Assembly: GCA_020627535.1 (NCBI GenBank)
Contig: JAHDGU010000015.1
Span: 1-64,000 of the forward strand
Direction: 5' to 3'
DNA: 64,000 bases
From: Saprospiraceae bacterium
GTDB taxonomy: Bacteria; Bacteroidota; Bacteroidia; Chitinophagales; Saprospiraceae
The translations under genes were made by a program, and so were the position numbers. Shown piece by piece: positions 18,281 through 27,712 of this stretch; position 1 is the first letter of the stretch; each line of letters opens with the position of its first letter. Below the pieces are notes generated by a model. The model searched no databases, was not told the DNA's origin, and was given only the letters and a program-made list of their open reading frames with translations.

Positions 18281-18856
18281 CTACTGAAGAACTACGTGTT
18301 TTTCTTCGATGATTTTTCTGAGATTGATGAGAGCATATCGCATACGGCCAAGGGCAGTGTTGATGCTCACGCTAGTGAGCTGTGCGATCTCCTTGAAGCT
18401 CATGTCGGCATAGTGTCTTAGGATCACAACCTCTCTTTGCTCCGCTGGAAGCATATCGACGAGGTCCCTTACCTTGGAGTAGGTTTGCTCTTTGACCATC
18501 TGCTGTTCCATATTATCATCACCGGACTCAAGCACGTCGAAGATGTCAAACTCATCTGTCGATGAGACCTTGGTCCTGCGCTTGTTTCGGCGAAACTGGT
18601 CGACACACATATTGTACGCGATACGCATGGCCCACTGGACAAATTTGCCCTCGTGATTGTATCTTCCCTTGCGCAGGGTGTCGATAATCTTGATAAATAC
18701 TTCTTGGAAGATATCCTGAGCTACATTCGTGTCCTTGACGAATAGGTAGATCGAAGTATAAATTTTGTCCTTGTGTCTGTTGAGAAGTACCTCAAACGCT
18801 CTGTCATTTCCGCCCAAGTATGCATTGATAAGGGCCTTGTCCTCCAACTGTCTCAT
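18281..18856 (-). CDS. RNA polymerase sigma-70 factor, ECF-like
   Basis: Extracytoplasmic-function type sigma factor, 191 residues. Region 2 (about 22-100) includes AQDIFQEVFIKIIDTL and FVQWAMRIAYNMCVDQFRR, the latter covering the -10 recognition helix. Region 4 (about 125-185) includes LPAEQREVVILRHYADMSFKEIA and the helix-turn-helix with NTALGRMRYAL. No anti-sigma gene lies beside it. This matches the widely conserved constitutive SigE-like factors of Bacteroidota rather than a regulated ECF pair (inference). The 5' region of about 260 bases up to uvrA is AT-rich and non-coding. Confidence 0.92.
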   Translation of the reverse strand: MRQLEDKALINAYLGGNDRAFEVLLNRHKDKIYTSIYLFVKDTNVAQDIFQEVFIKIIDTLRKGRYNHEGKFVQWAMRIAYNMCVDQFRRNKRRTKVSSTDEFDIFDVLESGDDNMEQQMVKEQTYSKVRDLVDMLPAEQREVVILRHYADMSFKEIAQLTSVSINTALGRMRYALINLRKIIEEKHVVLQ

Positions 18857-19080
18857 AACTCTAAATCTTTAGTTTCCCGACTTTGATGAATTAAGAGTAC
18901 AGTTGTTCTATAAGCGTATGATTTTAAGTGAACTTGATCGTTACTGACCGAAAATTAGGCCATCTTCCTCTTACAAACCTAATATTTAAGTCCATTAACA
19001 CAATATTAACCGAGAACTTTTTCACATTTTGGTCGCAACTGGTATGGTAAACAATCAGGTCTTCCACGAGGTTTGATCAG

Positions 19081-19088
19081 TAATTTTG
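19081..19088 (+). promoter_or_regulatory. Candidate Bacteroidota -7 element before uvrA
   Basis: TAATTTTG matches the TAnnTTTG consensus of the primary Bacteroidota sigma factor and lies 63 bases before the preferred uvrA ATG. No clear -33 TTG stands at the right distance. The remaining 18857-19080 gap shows no gene. Confidence 0.35.
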
Positions 19089-19151
19089 CAGGCTTGTGCT
19101 ATACGAGAGTGAGACATGTCTGTCTGGTATGGCTTTCGCCAAAATGCGCTG

Positions 19152-21935
19152 ATGACAAAAGAAACAGAAATCTACATAAAGGGAGCAAGAGCCAATAATC
19201 TCAAGAATGTAGACCTCAAGATTCCCAAGGACAAGCTTGTCGTAGTGACTGGTCTATCGGGATCGGGGAAGTCCTCATTGATCATGGATACCCTCTTTGC
19301 GGAGGGTCAGCGCCGATATGTAGAGAGTCTGAGCTCATACGCCAGGCAGTTTCTCAGTCGGATGAAAAAGCCAGAGGTAGATATGATCACTGGGATCAGT
19401 CCTGCAATTGCCATCGAGCAGCGAGTCTCCACGGGATCTGCGCGTAGCACAGTGGGCAGCATGACGGAGATCTATGACTTTTTGCGCCTTCTCTTTGCAC
19501 GGATTGGAAAGACCTACTCGCCTATATCTGGAAGAGAAGTCACCAAGCACGCAGTCAGTGATGTTGTGGACGACATGATGGAAGAGCCTGATGGCACCAG
19601 GGTGCATCTGACTGTTCCGCTCAGCCGCAGATACCATGAAAGAATCTTTAGGCAAGAGCTTGACTTCCTTCTACAGAAAGGATTTACCAGGTTGTTTCAT
19701 AAACAAGCCGTAATCGATATTGAGGAGTTTCTCGATAAGGGTCTCAAGATCCTCGAGAAGCCTCTCGGCAAGGTCAAAGGCTATGAAGTTCTCATCGATC
19801 GATTTGTGGTGAGACCAGGAAGCGAAGATCTGCGTAAGCGGATGAGTCAATCTGCACTTACCGCTTTCGAAGTGGGCGAAGGTGATTGCCATATTCATAT
19901 CGATGATCGTATGATGCTCGAGTACAACAATCGCTTCGAGCTCGATGGGATGAGCTTTGTGGTGCCGAGTCCACAATTATTCAATTACAATAGCCCTGTA
20001 GGAGCTTGTCCACGCTGCGAAGGATATGGGAGGATCCTTGGTATCGATCGTGCCAAGGTGATTCCGGACCCTTCATTGAGTCTATATGAAGGGGCGGTGG
20101 TGCCCTGGAGATCTACCAAGGGCAAAGCATGGCTCAATCAATTGCTCCATACCGCCAAGCACTTTGATTTTCCAATTCACAAGCCATGGAATCAGCTCAA
20201 CAGCGCACAGCAGAGACTGGTATGGAGAGGCAACGATCACTTTGACGGCATTGATGAATACTTCAGAGATCTGCAGGAGAAGACTTATAAAATTCAGAAC
20301 CGTGTCATCCTTGCTCGCTACAGAGGGCGTACGACCTGTCCAGAGTGTGAAGGTGCTAGACTGAGTGAGCAAGCACTTTGTGTGAAGATTGCTGATATGC
20401 GGATCAGTGACCTCATCGACATTCCGATCGACGAACTCAAGGAGATCATTTCGTCTCTCGAGCTCAATGCATTTGACCGAAAGGTCGCAAAACGCCTACT
20501 GCTGGAAATCAACAATCGCATAGATACCATGATGAGTGTGGGGCTAGGATATCTGAGCCTTGATCGGCTGGCCTCCACACTCAGTGGTGGAGAGACGCAG
20601 CGTATTCATCTCACGCGTACACTTGGAAGCAATCTCACAGACTCGATCTATATCCTGGATGAGCCATCGATAGGCCTACATCCTAAGGATACCGAACGTC
20701 TTGTGACGGTGATGAAAAATTTGCGTGATCTAGGCAATACAGTGGTCGTCGTAGAGCACGAAGAGGCGGTGATTACAAATGCGGATTATATTGTAGATCT
20801 TGGACCTGGTGCCGGTATCCATGGAGGTGAGGTCTGCTTCGCGGGTCAGTACAAGTCCTTTGTCAAGGAAAAAGACAATCTCACAAGCTCCTATATCACT
20901 GGTCGGACCAACATTGAGCTACCTAGTAACAGGCGCAAACAGGTCAATAAGCTTACCATCGTAGATGCATCCAAGCACAATCTGAAAAATATCAATGTCG
21001 ACATCCCTCTCCAAAATTTTACGGTAATCACCGGAGTGTCTGGCAGTGGAAAATCCACTCTGGTCCGAGATGTCCTCCTTCCAAAGCTCAAGGTGCTTAC
21101 ACAGCATGAAGGCAACTACTCTGATCCTGCACTCAAAGGTGATACTCGCATGATCGATGAAGTTGAGTATATCGGTCAGCGGCCTCTGGGCAAGTCCTCA
21201 CGCTCCAATCCCGTGACCTACGTCAAGGCATTTGATGCCATCCGAGCGATCATGGCTGATATGCCGCAGTCACGCATACAAGGTTACAAGCCTAAGCACT
21301 TCTCCTTCAATGTGGAGGGCGGTAGATGTGAGACCTGCAAAGGCGATGGATACAATATCGTGGAAATGCAGTTTCTGGCAGATGTCAAACTCACTTGTGA
21401 AGAATGTGAAGGACGCAGATTCAAACAAGAGATCTGTGAAGTCAAGTACAATGGAAAAAGCATCGACGAGATTCTTGAGCTCAGTGTCGAAGAGGCAATG
21501 GAGTTCTTTGCAGATCGCAAAGAGATTAGACAGAAGATTCAGCCACTTTATGACGTGGGACTAGGCTATGTGAAACTAGGCCAATCATCAAGCAGCCTCT
21601 CAGGTGGCGAGGCACAGCGGCTCAAGCTCGCTTCCTTCTTGCTCAAGGATCGATCAGATAAGCGCATCTTCTTCATATTTGACGAGCCTACCACAGGTCT
21701 CCACTTCCATGATGTGGAGAAACTGCTCTATGCACTCAATGCTCTCGTCGAAAACGGACACACAGTGCTGGTCGTAGAGCACAATCTGGATATCATCAAG
21801 TCGGCAGACTGGATCGTAGATCTCGGTCCTGTAGGTGGCAAAGACGGTGGTCATTTGCTCTATCAGGGTCCTCCAGAAGGTCTGATCAAAGTCAAGAAGT
21901 CTCACACTGGTGCATTCCTGAAGGATAAGCTATAA
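19152..21935 (+). CDS. uvrA: Excinuclease ABC subunit A
   Basis: DNA damage recognition ATPase of nucleotide excision repair, which loads UvrB. Two ABC modules are visible: Walker A GLSGSGKSSL near residue 36 and GVSGSGKSTL in the second half, with two signature motifs (LSGGETQRIHL, LSGGEAQRLKL). Zinc-binding pairs occur as CPRCEGYG, CPECEGARL, CETCKGDG and CEECEGRRF. The preferred start is the ATG at 19152 (MTKETEIYIKGARANNL), which matches family starts; an upstream ATG at 19116 adds 12 residues encoded by a copy of the GGCTTTCGCCAAAAT repeat word. Length of about 927 residues is normal. Confidence 0.97.
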   Translation: MTKETEIYIKGARANNLKNVDLKIPKDKLVVVTGLSGSGKSSLIMDTLFAEGQRRYVESLSSYARQFLSRMKKPEVDMITGISPAIAIEQRVSTGSARSTVGSMTEIYDFLRLLFARIGKTYSPISGREVTKHAVSDVVDDMMEEPDGTRVHLTVPLSRRYHERIFRQELDFLLQKGFTRLFHKQAVIDIEEFLDKGLKILEKPLGKVKGYEVLIDRFVVRPGSEDLRKRMSQSALTAFEVGEGDCHIHIDDRMMLEYNNRFELDGMSFVVPSPQLFNYNSPVGACPRCEGYGRILGIDRAKVIPDPSLSLYEGAVVPWRSTKGKAWLNQLLHTAKHFDFPIHKPWNQLNSAQQRLVWRGNDHFDGIDEYFRDLQEKTYKIQNRVILARYRGRTTCPECEGARLSEQALCVKIADMRISDLIDIPIDELKEIISSLELNAFDRKVAKRLLLEINNRIDTMMSVGLGYLSLDRLASTLSGGETQRIHLTRTLGSNLTDSIYILDEPSIGLHPKDTERLVTVMKNLRDLGNTVVVVEHEEAVITNADYIVDLGPGAGIHGGEVCFAGQYKSFVKEKDNLTSSYITGRTNIELPSNRRKQVNKLTIVDASKHNLKNINVDIPLQNFTVITGVSGSGKSTLVRDVLLPKLKVLTQHEGNYSDPALKGDTRMIDEVEYIGQRPLGKSSRSNPVTYVKAFDAIRAIMADMPQSRIQGYKPKHFSFNVEGGRCETCKGDGYNIVEMQFLADVKLTCEECEGRRFKQEICEVKYNGKSIDEILELSVEEAMEFFADRKEIRQKIQPLYDVGLGYVKLGQSSSSLSGGEAQRLKLASFLLKDRSDKRIFFIFDEPTTGLHFHDVEKLLYALNALVENGHTVLVVEHNLDIIKSADWIVDLGPVGGKDGGHLLYQGPPEGLIKVKKSHTGAFLKDKL

Positions 21936-22003
21936 GTTGACGGGAAATCAACAGATTCTCGATCAATCGGAACCTCGGATGGCATAGTCTGCATTGAGGA
22001 ATG

Positions 22004-22011
22004 TAGATTTG
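22004..22011 (+). promoter_or_regulatory. Candidate -7 element before the lipoprotein/M4 protease pair
   Basis: TAGATTTG matches TAnnTTTG and lies 15 bases before the ATG at 22026, implying a very short leader. No convincing -33 element. Confidence 0.25.
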
Positions 22012-22025
22012 ACAAAAGTTCATAT

Positions 22026-22460
22026 ATGAAACATTCCTACCTCGTGGTTTGCATGTGTCTCTTGGCCTGCGGCACGACCAAGTATACACCAGAAGACTAT
22101 CCTGATTCACAAGTGCGATGGGGTAGTGGCGGAGGATTTTCTGGCCAGATGTCGAGGTATGCCCTGCTCGACAATGGAGAGATCTTCTATGCCAAATCGG
22201 CGGTAGATAGTATGGTACAAATACATACGATTGATGAAAATCTTGCAAAACAGCTGTGCTCCAATGCGACTTCACTCAATCTATCTCAGCTGCGCAAGGT
22301 GCCGACCATCGGCCAGTCTACGATGCAACATTATATGAAGGTCATGGGACCAGATGGCAATGCTGAGGTCCAATGGTCTGACCCTCGGGAAATCCCCAAT
22401 CCCAGTGTGACCAGACTCTTCAATCAGTTGATGGCTATGGCCAAAAATCCAAGCAAATGA
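22026..22460 (+). CDS. Small lipoprotein of unknown function
   Basis: 144 residues with a lipoprotein signal ending LLAC (lipid-modified Cys near residue 16). The mature part begins GTTKYTPEDYP and holds a glycine-rich turn (GSGGGFSG) and a beta-rich middle (RYALLDNGEIFYAKS). I do not recognise the family. Its stop overlaps the start of the M4 metalloprotease gene by four bases, so it is co-translated with it. It could be an inhibitor, chaperone or anchoring partner of the protease, but that is only inference from position. Confidence 0.75.
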   Translation: MKHSYLVVCMCLLACGTTKYTPEDYPDSQVRWGSGGGFSGQMSRYALLDNGEIFYAKSAVDSMVQIHTIDENLAKQLCSNATSLNLSQLRKVPTIGQSTMQHYMKVMGPDGNAEVQWSDPREIPNPSVTRLFNQLMAMAKNPSK

Positions 22461-25400
22461 AAAAAACTATCCTCACTCTCTTGTGCGTCATCATCAGCGT
22501 ACTCATGGCTCAGGCCCAGTTTAAATCCGTAGAGGGTAGTAGCTCTCATCAAGGTGGAGCTAAGACCATCAGTGATCCGCAGGCGCAGTCATCTGACCCA
22601 CACCCAGTGCAGCCATTTGCGCCAAGGATGATCGACGATGTTGATTTCGCACAGCTAGCCCAGTACTCAAATGTCCAATCTTCGCCGCGTGATTTGCCTG
22701 GTTTTTGGATCGATGGACCTCAAGGTCGGGATCCAGGTGATGAGCAGGTTTTTCTTCAGGCTGTCGCCAAAATGCTGAATCTCAATGACGCTAGTAGTGA
22801 GCTGCGAGAGCAATCACGCATCAAAGAACAGGGAGCAGAACATGTGCGCTACCAGCAATTTCATCAAGGAATTGAAGTCTATGGTGCTGAATTTCGTGCG
22901 CATCGGTACCATGGCATTTGGGCGAAAGCCAATGGGCATATCTATCCTAGTCCTCAGCTTGCATCAGTCATCCCTTCATTGAGTGATAGCGATGCTATTA
23001 ATGTGGCAACTCAAGATCTGAGATCCATGGGCATTTACCATGAGATATCATCGGATCAGCTTCAATTTGTCGGAGGATCACAAGCATCTGCGAAGCTGGT
23101 CATCTATCACGTCAATCGCAAATCCGATGCAGAAAGACTCGTCTATCATGTTCAGATCTTTCCTTCGGTGTCCCAGTCGTGGGACTATTTCATAGATGCT
23201 GCAAGTGGAGAAATCATCAGAGCCAATAAGGCGAGTTGTCAATTTCATGCAGATCACAGACAGACGACGGACTGTGCTCATGGACACAATCATGATGATC
23301 ATGAATCTGTAGCCATCAGACCTCCAGATGGTCCTGCCACGGCCGTTGCAACAGATCTGCTAGGCGTCAATCGTACGATCAATACCTATGAAGTCGGTGG
23401 AGATTTTTTCTTGATCGACGCTAGCCGTGACATGTTTAGTCCATCGAGATCCTCTATGCCCAATGAGCCGGTAGGCGTCATCTGGACGATTACAGGGAAT
23501 GGCACCTCACCTTTCACAGATAACTTTCAAGCAAGTCATGTGGTGAGCGGAAACAATATCTGGACGGATCGCTCAGCCGTATCGGCTCACTTCAATGCTG
23601 GCCAAGCCTACGAGTACTTCAAGAATACGCATGGTCGAGAAAGTCTCAATGGTAGTGGAGGAAATATTATCTCTGTGATTGATGTGGTGGACCAAAATGG
23701 CAATGAAATGGATAATGCCTTTTGGAATGGGCAAGCAATGTTTTATGGCAACGGAGACCAGGTATTTTCTGATTTGGCCGCGGCACTTGATGTGGCTGGA
23801 CATGAGATCAGTCATGGAGTAGTGCAGACCACTGCCAATCTAGAGTATATCGGCCAATCTGGAGCGATGAACGAATCTTTTGCTGATATCTTCGGTGCCA
23901 TGATCGACCGCGATGACTGGCAGATGGGAGAGGATGTGGTCATTGCAGGTTTTCCTTCAGGAGCTCTCAGAGATCTCAGCAATCCCAATCAAGGGCTCGC
24001 CGGCCCTCAAGATATTAACAGAGGATGGCAGCCTGATCACATGGATGAGTTTGTAGAACTAGATAATACGCCTGAGCAAGACAATGGAGGCGTCCATATC
24101 AATAGTGGAATTCCCAACAAGGCCTTCCATAACTACGCTGTGCTAGTAGGTAAGTCCAAAGCGGAGCGTGTATTTTATCGAGCATTGCTGGTCTACTTGA
24201 CCAAGTCTTCTCAGTTTGTAGATCTTAGACTGGCTGTGGAGGCTTCCGCCAAAGACCTATTTGGTGATGGGTCAACTGAGATGTCTGCAGCGTCCGAAGC
24301 TTTTGTGATGGTCGGTATCGGTAATACTGGAGGCAGTGATACGCAAGAAGATCTAGACACCAATCCAGGAGATGAGTATGTCATCTGTACGGACTGGAAT
24401 CAGAGCACACTCTATATATTCAATGAAACTACAGGAGAGTTTTTTCTCAATCCTGTGAGAGTGAATGGTGTCAATGTTGATGGTCCTTTTTCCAAGCCAA
24501 GTGTGACAGACGATGGTGCCACAGTCGTCTATGTGGCTAGTGATAATACAGTCAGAGCCCTTGGTATTGATTATCAGACAGGTAATGTCACGCAGCAAGT
24601 CATTGGCTCAGAGCCCATTTGGCGATCTGCCGTCATCAGTAAAGATGGCAACCGCATTGCTGCAATCACCGATGAGCTGGTCAATGAGATCTTGGTCTTT
24701 GACTTTTCTACCGGACAGACTTTGTCCGAGACATTTGAGCTCTTCAATCCCACATTTAGCAATGACCCCAATGTCTCCACTGGAGACGTCGACTATGCAG
24801 ACGCTATGGAGTTTGATCCGAGTGGTGAGTTCCTCATGTATGATGCGCAGAGCACGATCGAGAGTGATTTTGGTAGTGATATCAGCTACTGGGATATTGG
24901 ATTCTTGGAAGTTTGGGATGCGGATGCGGAGGACTTTGGGAGCGGTAGGATTGAAAAGCTTTTTTCACAGTTGCCAGAAAATACAAGCATTGGCAACCCG
25001 ACTTTCTCAAAGAACTCTCCATTCATCATCTCTTTTGACTTTTTTGATGGAAATCAGAATGCCTATGCAGTACTTGGTGCCAATATAGAGACAGGAGATG
25101 TGGGGACGATCCATGAGCAATCTGGCCTTGGATATCCAAGCTACTCAGTCACGGATGATCAGATAATCTATGATGATCCTGCCAATGACAATATCAGCAT
25201 CAAAAATGTCCAGGCTAATAAGATCCAAGGCTCTGGCTCGGATGCAGACTATATTCAAGGAGGTAGATGGGGCACATGGTATGCTGATGGTGAACGTGAT
25301 CTGACGACTAGCACCTCAGACCCTATAGCGACGATAGAGGCCAATGTATCACCCAATGCATTTACGACCGAGTTTGTCATTGACTTTGGGCGAGTGGTAG

Positions 25401-25576
25401 AGATCAGTCATCTAGAGATCAGTGATATGAACGGACGATCGGTCTGGCAAGATGGAGCGCAGAGGGATGCCACTCAGAGCTATACAGTAAGACCTAGCAA
25501 CTTGACACTGGGAGTTTACCTACTGCGAGTAGAGACATCCGAAGGTCGATACATGACGCAGCTGATCAAAAAATAA
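22457..25576 (+). CDS. Secreted M4 (thermolysin-like) metalloprotease with T9SS sorting domain
   Basis: Zinc endopeptidase exported by T9SS. Order: signal peptide (1-20), FTP/PepSY-type propeptide (about 90-265), catalytic domain with HEISH (H449, E450, H453) and the third ligand region NESFADIFG about 20 residues later, the M4 C-terminal helical domain with DNGGVHINSGIPN and the active-site histidine stretch, then about 300 residues of propeller-like repeats (about 640-940), and a type A sorting domain (about 955-1039) ending YLLRVETSEGRYMTQLIKK. The extra propeller segment is longer than in classical thermolysins. It follows a coupled lipoprotein gene and precedes a TerB-like gene by three bases. 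Confidence 0.93.
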   Translation: MKKTILTLLCVIISVLMAQAQFKSVEGSSSHQGGAKTISDPQAQSSDPHPVQPFAPRMIDDVDFAQLAQYSNVQSSPRDLPGFWIDGPQGRDPGDEQVFLQAVAKMLNLNDASSELREQSRIKEQGAEHVRYQQFHQGIEVYGAEFRAHRYHGIWAKANGHIYPSPQLASVIPSLSDSDAINVATQDLRSMGIYHEISSDQLQFVGGSQASAKLVIYHVNRKSDAERLVYHVQIFPSVSQSWDYFIDAASGEIIRANKASCQFHADHRQTTDCAHGHNHDDHESVAIRPPDGPATAVATDLLGVNRTINTYEVGGDFFLIDASRDMFSPSRSSMPNEPVGVIWTITGNGTSPFTDNFQASHVVSGNNIWTDRSAVSAHFNAGQAYEYFKNTHGRESLNGSGGNIISVIDVVDQNGNEMDNAFWNGQAMFYGNGDQVFSDLAAALDVAGHEISHGVVQTTANLEYIGQSGAMNESFADIFGAMIDRDDWQMGEDVVIAGFPSGALRDLSNPNQGLAGPQDINRGWQPDHMDEFVELDNTPEQDNGGVHINSGIPNKAFHNYAVLVGKSKAERVFYRALLVYLTKSSQFVDLRLAVEASAKDLFGDGSTEMSAASEAFVMVGIGNTGGSDTQEDLDTNPGDEYVICTDWNQSTLYIFNETTGEFFLNPVRVNGVNVDGPFSKPSVTDDGATVVYVASDNTVRALGIDYQTGNVTQQVIGSEPIWRSAVISKDGNRIAAITDELVNEILVFDFSTGQTLSETFELFNPTFSNDPNVSTGDVDYADAMEFDPSGEFLMYDAQSTIESDFGSDISYWDIGFLEVWDADAEDFGSGRIEKLFSQLPENTSIGNPTFSKNSPFIISFDFFDGNQNAYAVLGANIETGDVGTIHEQSGLGYPSYSVTDDQIIYDDPANDNISIKNVQANKIQGSGSDADYIQGGRWGTWYADGERDLTTSTSDPIATIEANVSPNAFTTEFVIDFGRVVEISHLEISDMNGRSVWQDGAQRDATQSYTVRPSNLTLGVYLLRVETSEGRYMTQLIKK

Positions 25577-25579
25577 TCA

Positions 25580-25981
25580 ATGTCTCACTTTGATCTCAAT
25601 CATAAGAATAAATTGACGCTCGTCAAAATGATGCATAGCATACTTGTCGCAGATAAGAAAGAAGATGCTAAGGAATGGCAATATTTTGATTATGTCTGTA
25701 AAGAACTTGGGTTGCGTCGAGAGGATATCATAGGAGTAGAGAAAAGTGAAATTCCGCCGATGGAAAAAGATCGGATGGCAATGTTTTACTACCTGCTATT
25801 CTTGACAAAGATTGATCAGCAGCTCGATGCAGAAGAAGAGCTGCGTATCCATGAGTTTGCCTTGAAGTTGGGATTTAATGAATTGATGGCGCAAGATTTT
25901 ATCGAACTGATGAAGGCTCATTTAGACGGGCCAGTAGCAATCGAGGATATGATCGCAGTGATCAAGAAGTATATGAATTGA
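25580..25981 (+). CDS. TerB-like helical protein
   Basis: 133-residue all-helical acidic protein resembling the TerB/DjlA-N fold: a LVKMMHSILVADKKEDAKEWQYF start, a second half with FLTKIDQQLDAEEELRIHEFALKLG, and a final amphipathic helix. No signal peptide or metal-chelating Cys is seen. TerB-like domains are linked to tellurite resistance and to membrane stress scaffolds, but single-domain copies such as this have no assigned role. It lies three bases after the metalloprotease stop and may be co-transcribed. Confidence 0.6.
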   Translation: MSHFDLNHKNKLTLVKMMHSILVADKKEDAKEWQYFDYVCKELGLRREDIIGVEKSEIPPMEKDRMAMFYYLLFLTKIDQQLDAEEELRIHEFALKLGFNELMAQDFIELMKAHLDGPVAIEDMIAVIKKYMN

Positions 25982-26038
25982 ATTGCGGTGTGAGGAGCTC
26001 TTATACCATCGAGAGAGTGCTGGCGCATTCTGGCAGGT

Positions 26039-26803
26039 GTGTTTATTCTACTTTTCCATATTGGTTGCAAGGAATACGAGCGAGACTCGCATCAGCAGAC
26101 ATCAAAAATTGATTTGGCATATCTGAATCCTAATCTGATTGACACAATTAGGGTCGACAGTAAAGATGGCACCAATTGTTTCAATCACGACCTAGATTCA
26201 TTGGTTGCGGTAGGCGAACACTATGCTCTTCGACTGGCAGATCATAGTACTCAGAAAGAGTTGATCAATTGGCACATGTTTATAGGTCCTCTCTTAGTTT
26301 CACAGCATGACTCGAATCGCTATCGTTTTATCGGTTGTTGCCTTTTGCCGGAAAACGGCAATTAGGACCTCCCATTTAAGAAACACTGCTTTGTCCAGTA
26401 TGAGTTGGTATTGAAGGATAAATTCTATACATTTTCACGAGTCAATAGGATACCAGCAATAGAATTTGATGAGGATAGATTATCTGAGTTGAGTGCTCAT
26501 ATTAAGGACAGTGTCACATGTCTAGAGGAAGATTGGAGTCTTGCTCATGACTGCATGAATATTATTGAGGAGTATGAGTATCTACTCTTCGCAAGCCTAC
26601 TGAGTGGCAGTGAGAAGTATAAGAAGGAATATCTGTCACTGCGCGAACGCATCTCTATTGTTAATGCTGGACAGTTTTCGGAGTACTATGAAGGGAATAT
26701 TTACCTACTGGCTTTGACTGGTTTGATCGACTTTCGAGACTATGATTTAGGTGGGCTCATGACGCATACACCATTGGACGAAGAGGGTAGGCACTGTTAC
26801 TGA
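26039..26803 (+). pseudogene. Orphan lipoprotein gene interrupted by an in-frame TAG
   Basis: The reading frame begins with a lipoprotein-like signal (VFILLFHIGC) and runs to a TAG at 26363-26365. It then continues in the same frame without loss of protein character (DLPFKKHCFVQYELVLKDKF) to a stop at 26801-26803. Read through, it encodes about 254 residues of no recognisable family. The frame is open upstream to 25994, so the start is uncertain; GTG at 26039 is the nearest usable codon. The single stop could be a nonsense mutation, a sequencing error, or the boundary of two genes, but the next start codon (TTG at 26405) is poor. Confidence 0.65.
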
Positions 26804-26813
26804 GCTGAGAAGA

Positions 26814-27578
26814 CTAGATCTTGATAAATTTTCCTGCAAAATATTTCTTTGGATCGATACATATTATGACATATACACCTGCACAGAGAGCTGTGATTTC
26901 GATCTTCTGACCAAATCCTTCTTGGACAATATCTCCTTTAGAGTTGAAAATAATGTATGGAGCCTCACTTGGTGTGCCAACGAGCGTGATGATACGGGTT
27001 GCTGGATTTGGTGTGATGATTATCGGATCAGGAGAAATTGTCAGGAGAGAAGTTTCTAGTCCTTCTCCGGCGAAAAGCTCTTTATTGGGTATCGTACTTC
27101 TTACCAATTGTATGGCAATAACTCTTGAATCCCAGCAGCTGGCATCCGATGGGTCTTCTTCACTAAATTCTATTTCGATGTAACTCCAGAGTGTATCATT
27201 CCCATTAATCTCGAGAACTGCTATATAGCGATTGGGCTCTCCCGTTTGGTAGTCGGTCCAAAGACAGCCTACAGCTCCTAGAGCGATGGTCACTCTGTCG
27301 TCCCACGACTCAAATTTGCTACCACATTCCACCGGAGAAGAAATCAGAAAGGATGAATTTCTGCTTTCAGCATAGTAATGGCCTACATCTGTCAGTATTT
27401 CACCACCGATGTTGACATCTTGGATTCCATCTTGATTGATATCGATAGAGTCTATGCCCCATGTATTGACGCAACAAATGGTGTCAAAGAGTTCAAAGCG
27501 CTCAACTTGAGCGTGGAGACAACCGATGGTAGCCGTCAATGAAGTAATAAAAGCAAATCGAGAGAAGGCAAATGACAT
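26814..27578 (-). CDS. Secreted protein with T9SS sorting domain
   Basis: From the ATG at 27578 the protein has a signal peptide ending LHAQ. It then has about 165 residues of unknown extracellular domain, starting RFELFDTICCVNTWGIDSIDINQDG and resembling the dockerin-like or FG-GAP-like D-rich start of many Bacteroidota secreted proteins. A type A sorting domain (about 185-254) has the usual order PNPATRIITLVG, then a beta strand, then GVYVIICIDPKKYFAGKFIKI. A longer frame from 27716 adds 46 residues and overlaps the pseudouridine synthase stop, but it lacks an N-terminal signal, so I prefer the shorter form. Function unknown. Confidence 0.75.
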   Translation of the reverse strand: MSFAFSRFAFITSLTATIGCLHAQVERFELFDTICCVNTWGIDSIDINQDGIQDVNIGGEILTDVGHYYAESRNSSFLISSPVECGSKFESWDDRVTIALGAVGCLWTDYQTGEPNRYIAVLEINGNDTLWSYIEIEFSEEDPSDASCWDSRVIAIQLVRSTIPNKELFAGEGLETSLLTISPDPIIITPNPATRIITLVGTPSEAPYIIFNSKGDIVQEGFGQKIEITALCAGVYVIICIDPKKYFAGKFIKI

Positions 27579-27712
27579 TCGTTTGTTTTTAAGGTAGTTC
27601 TCACAATGAAGTATACGTGATATCTCCCGTATTGGCTGCTTTGTACTCATTCTGAATAGCTCTTGTAATATGTTGTCTATCGATCTCTTGCCGTACATAC
27701 CCGAGATCTCAC

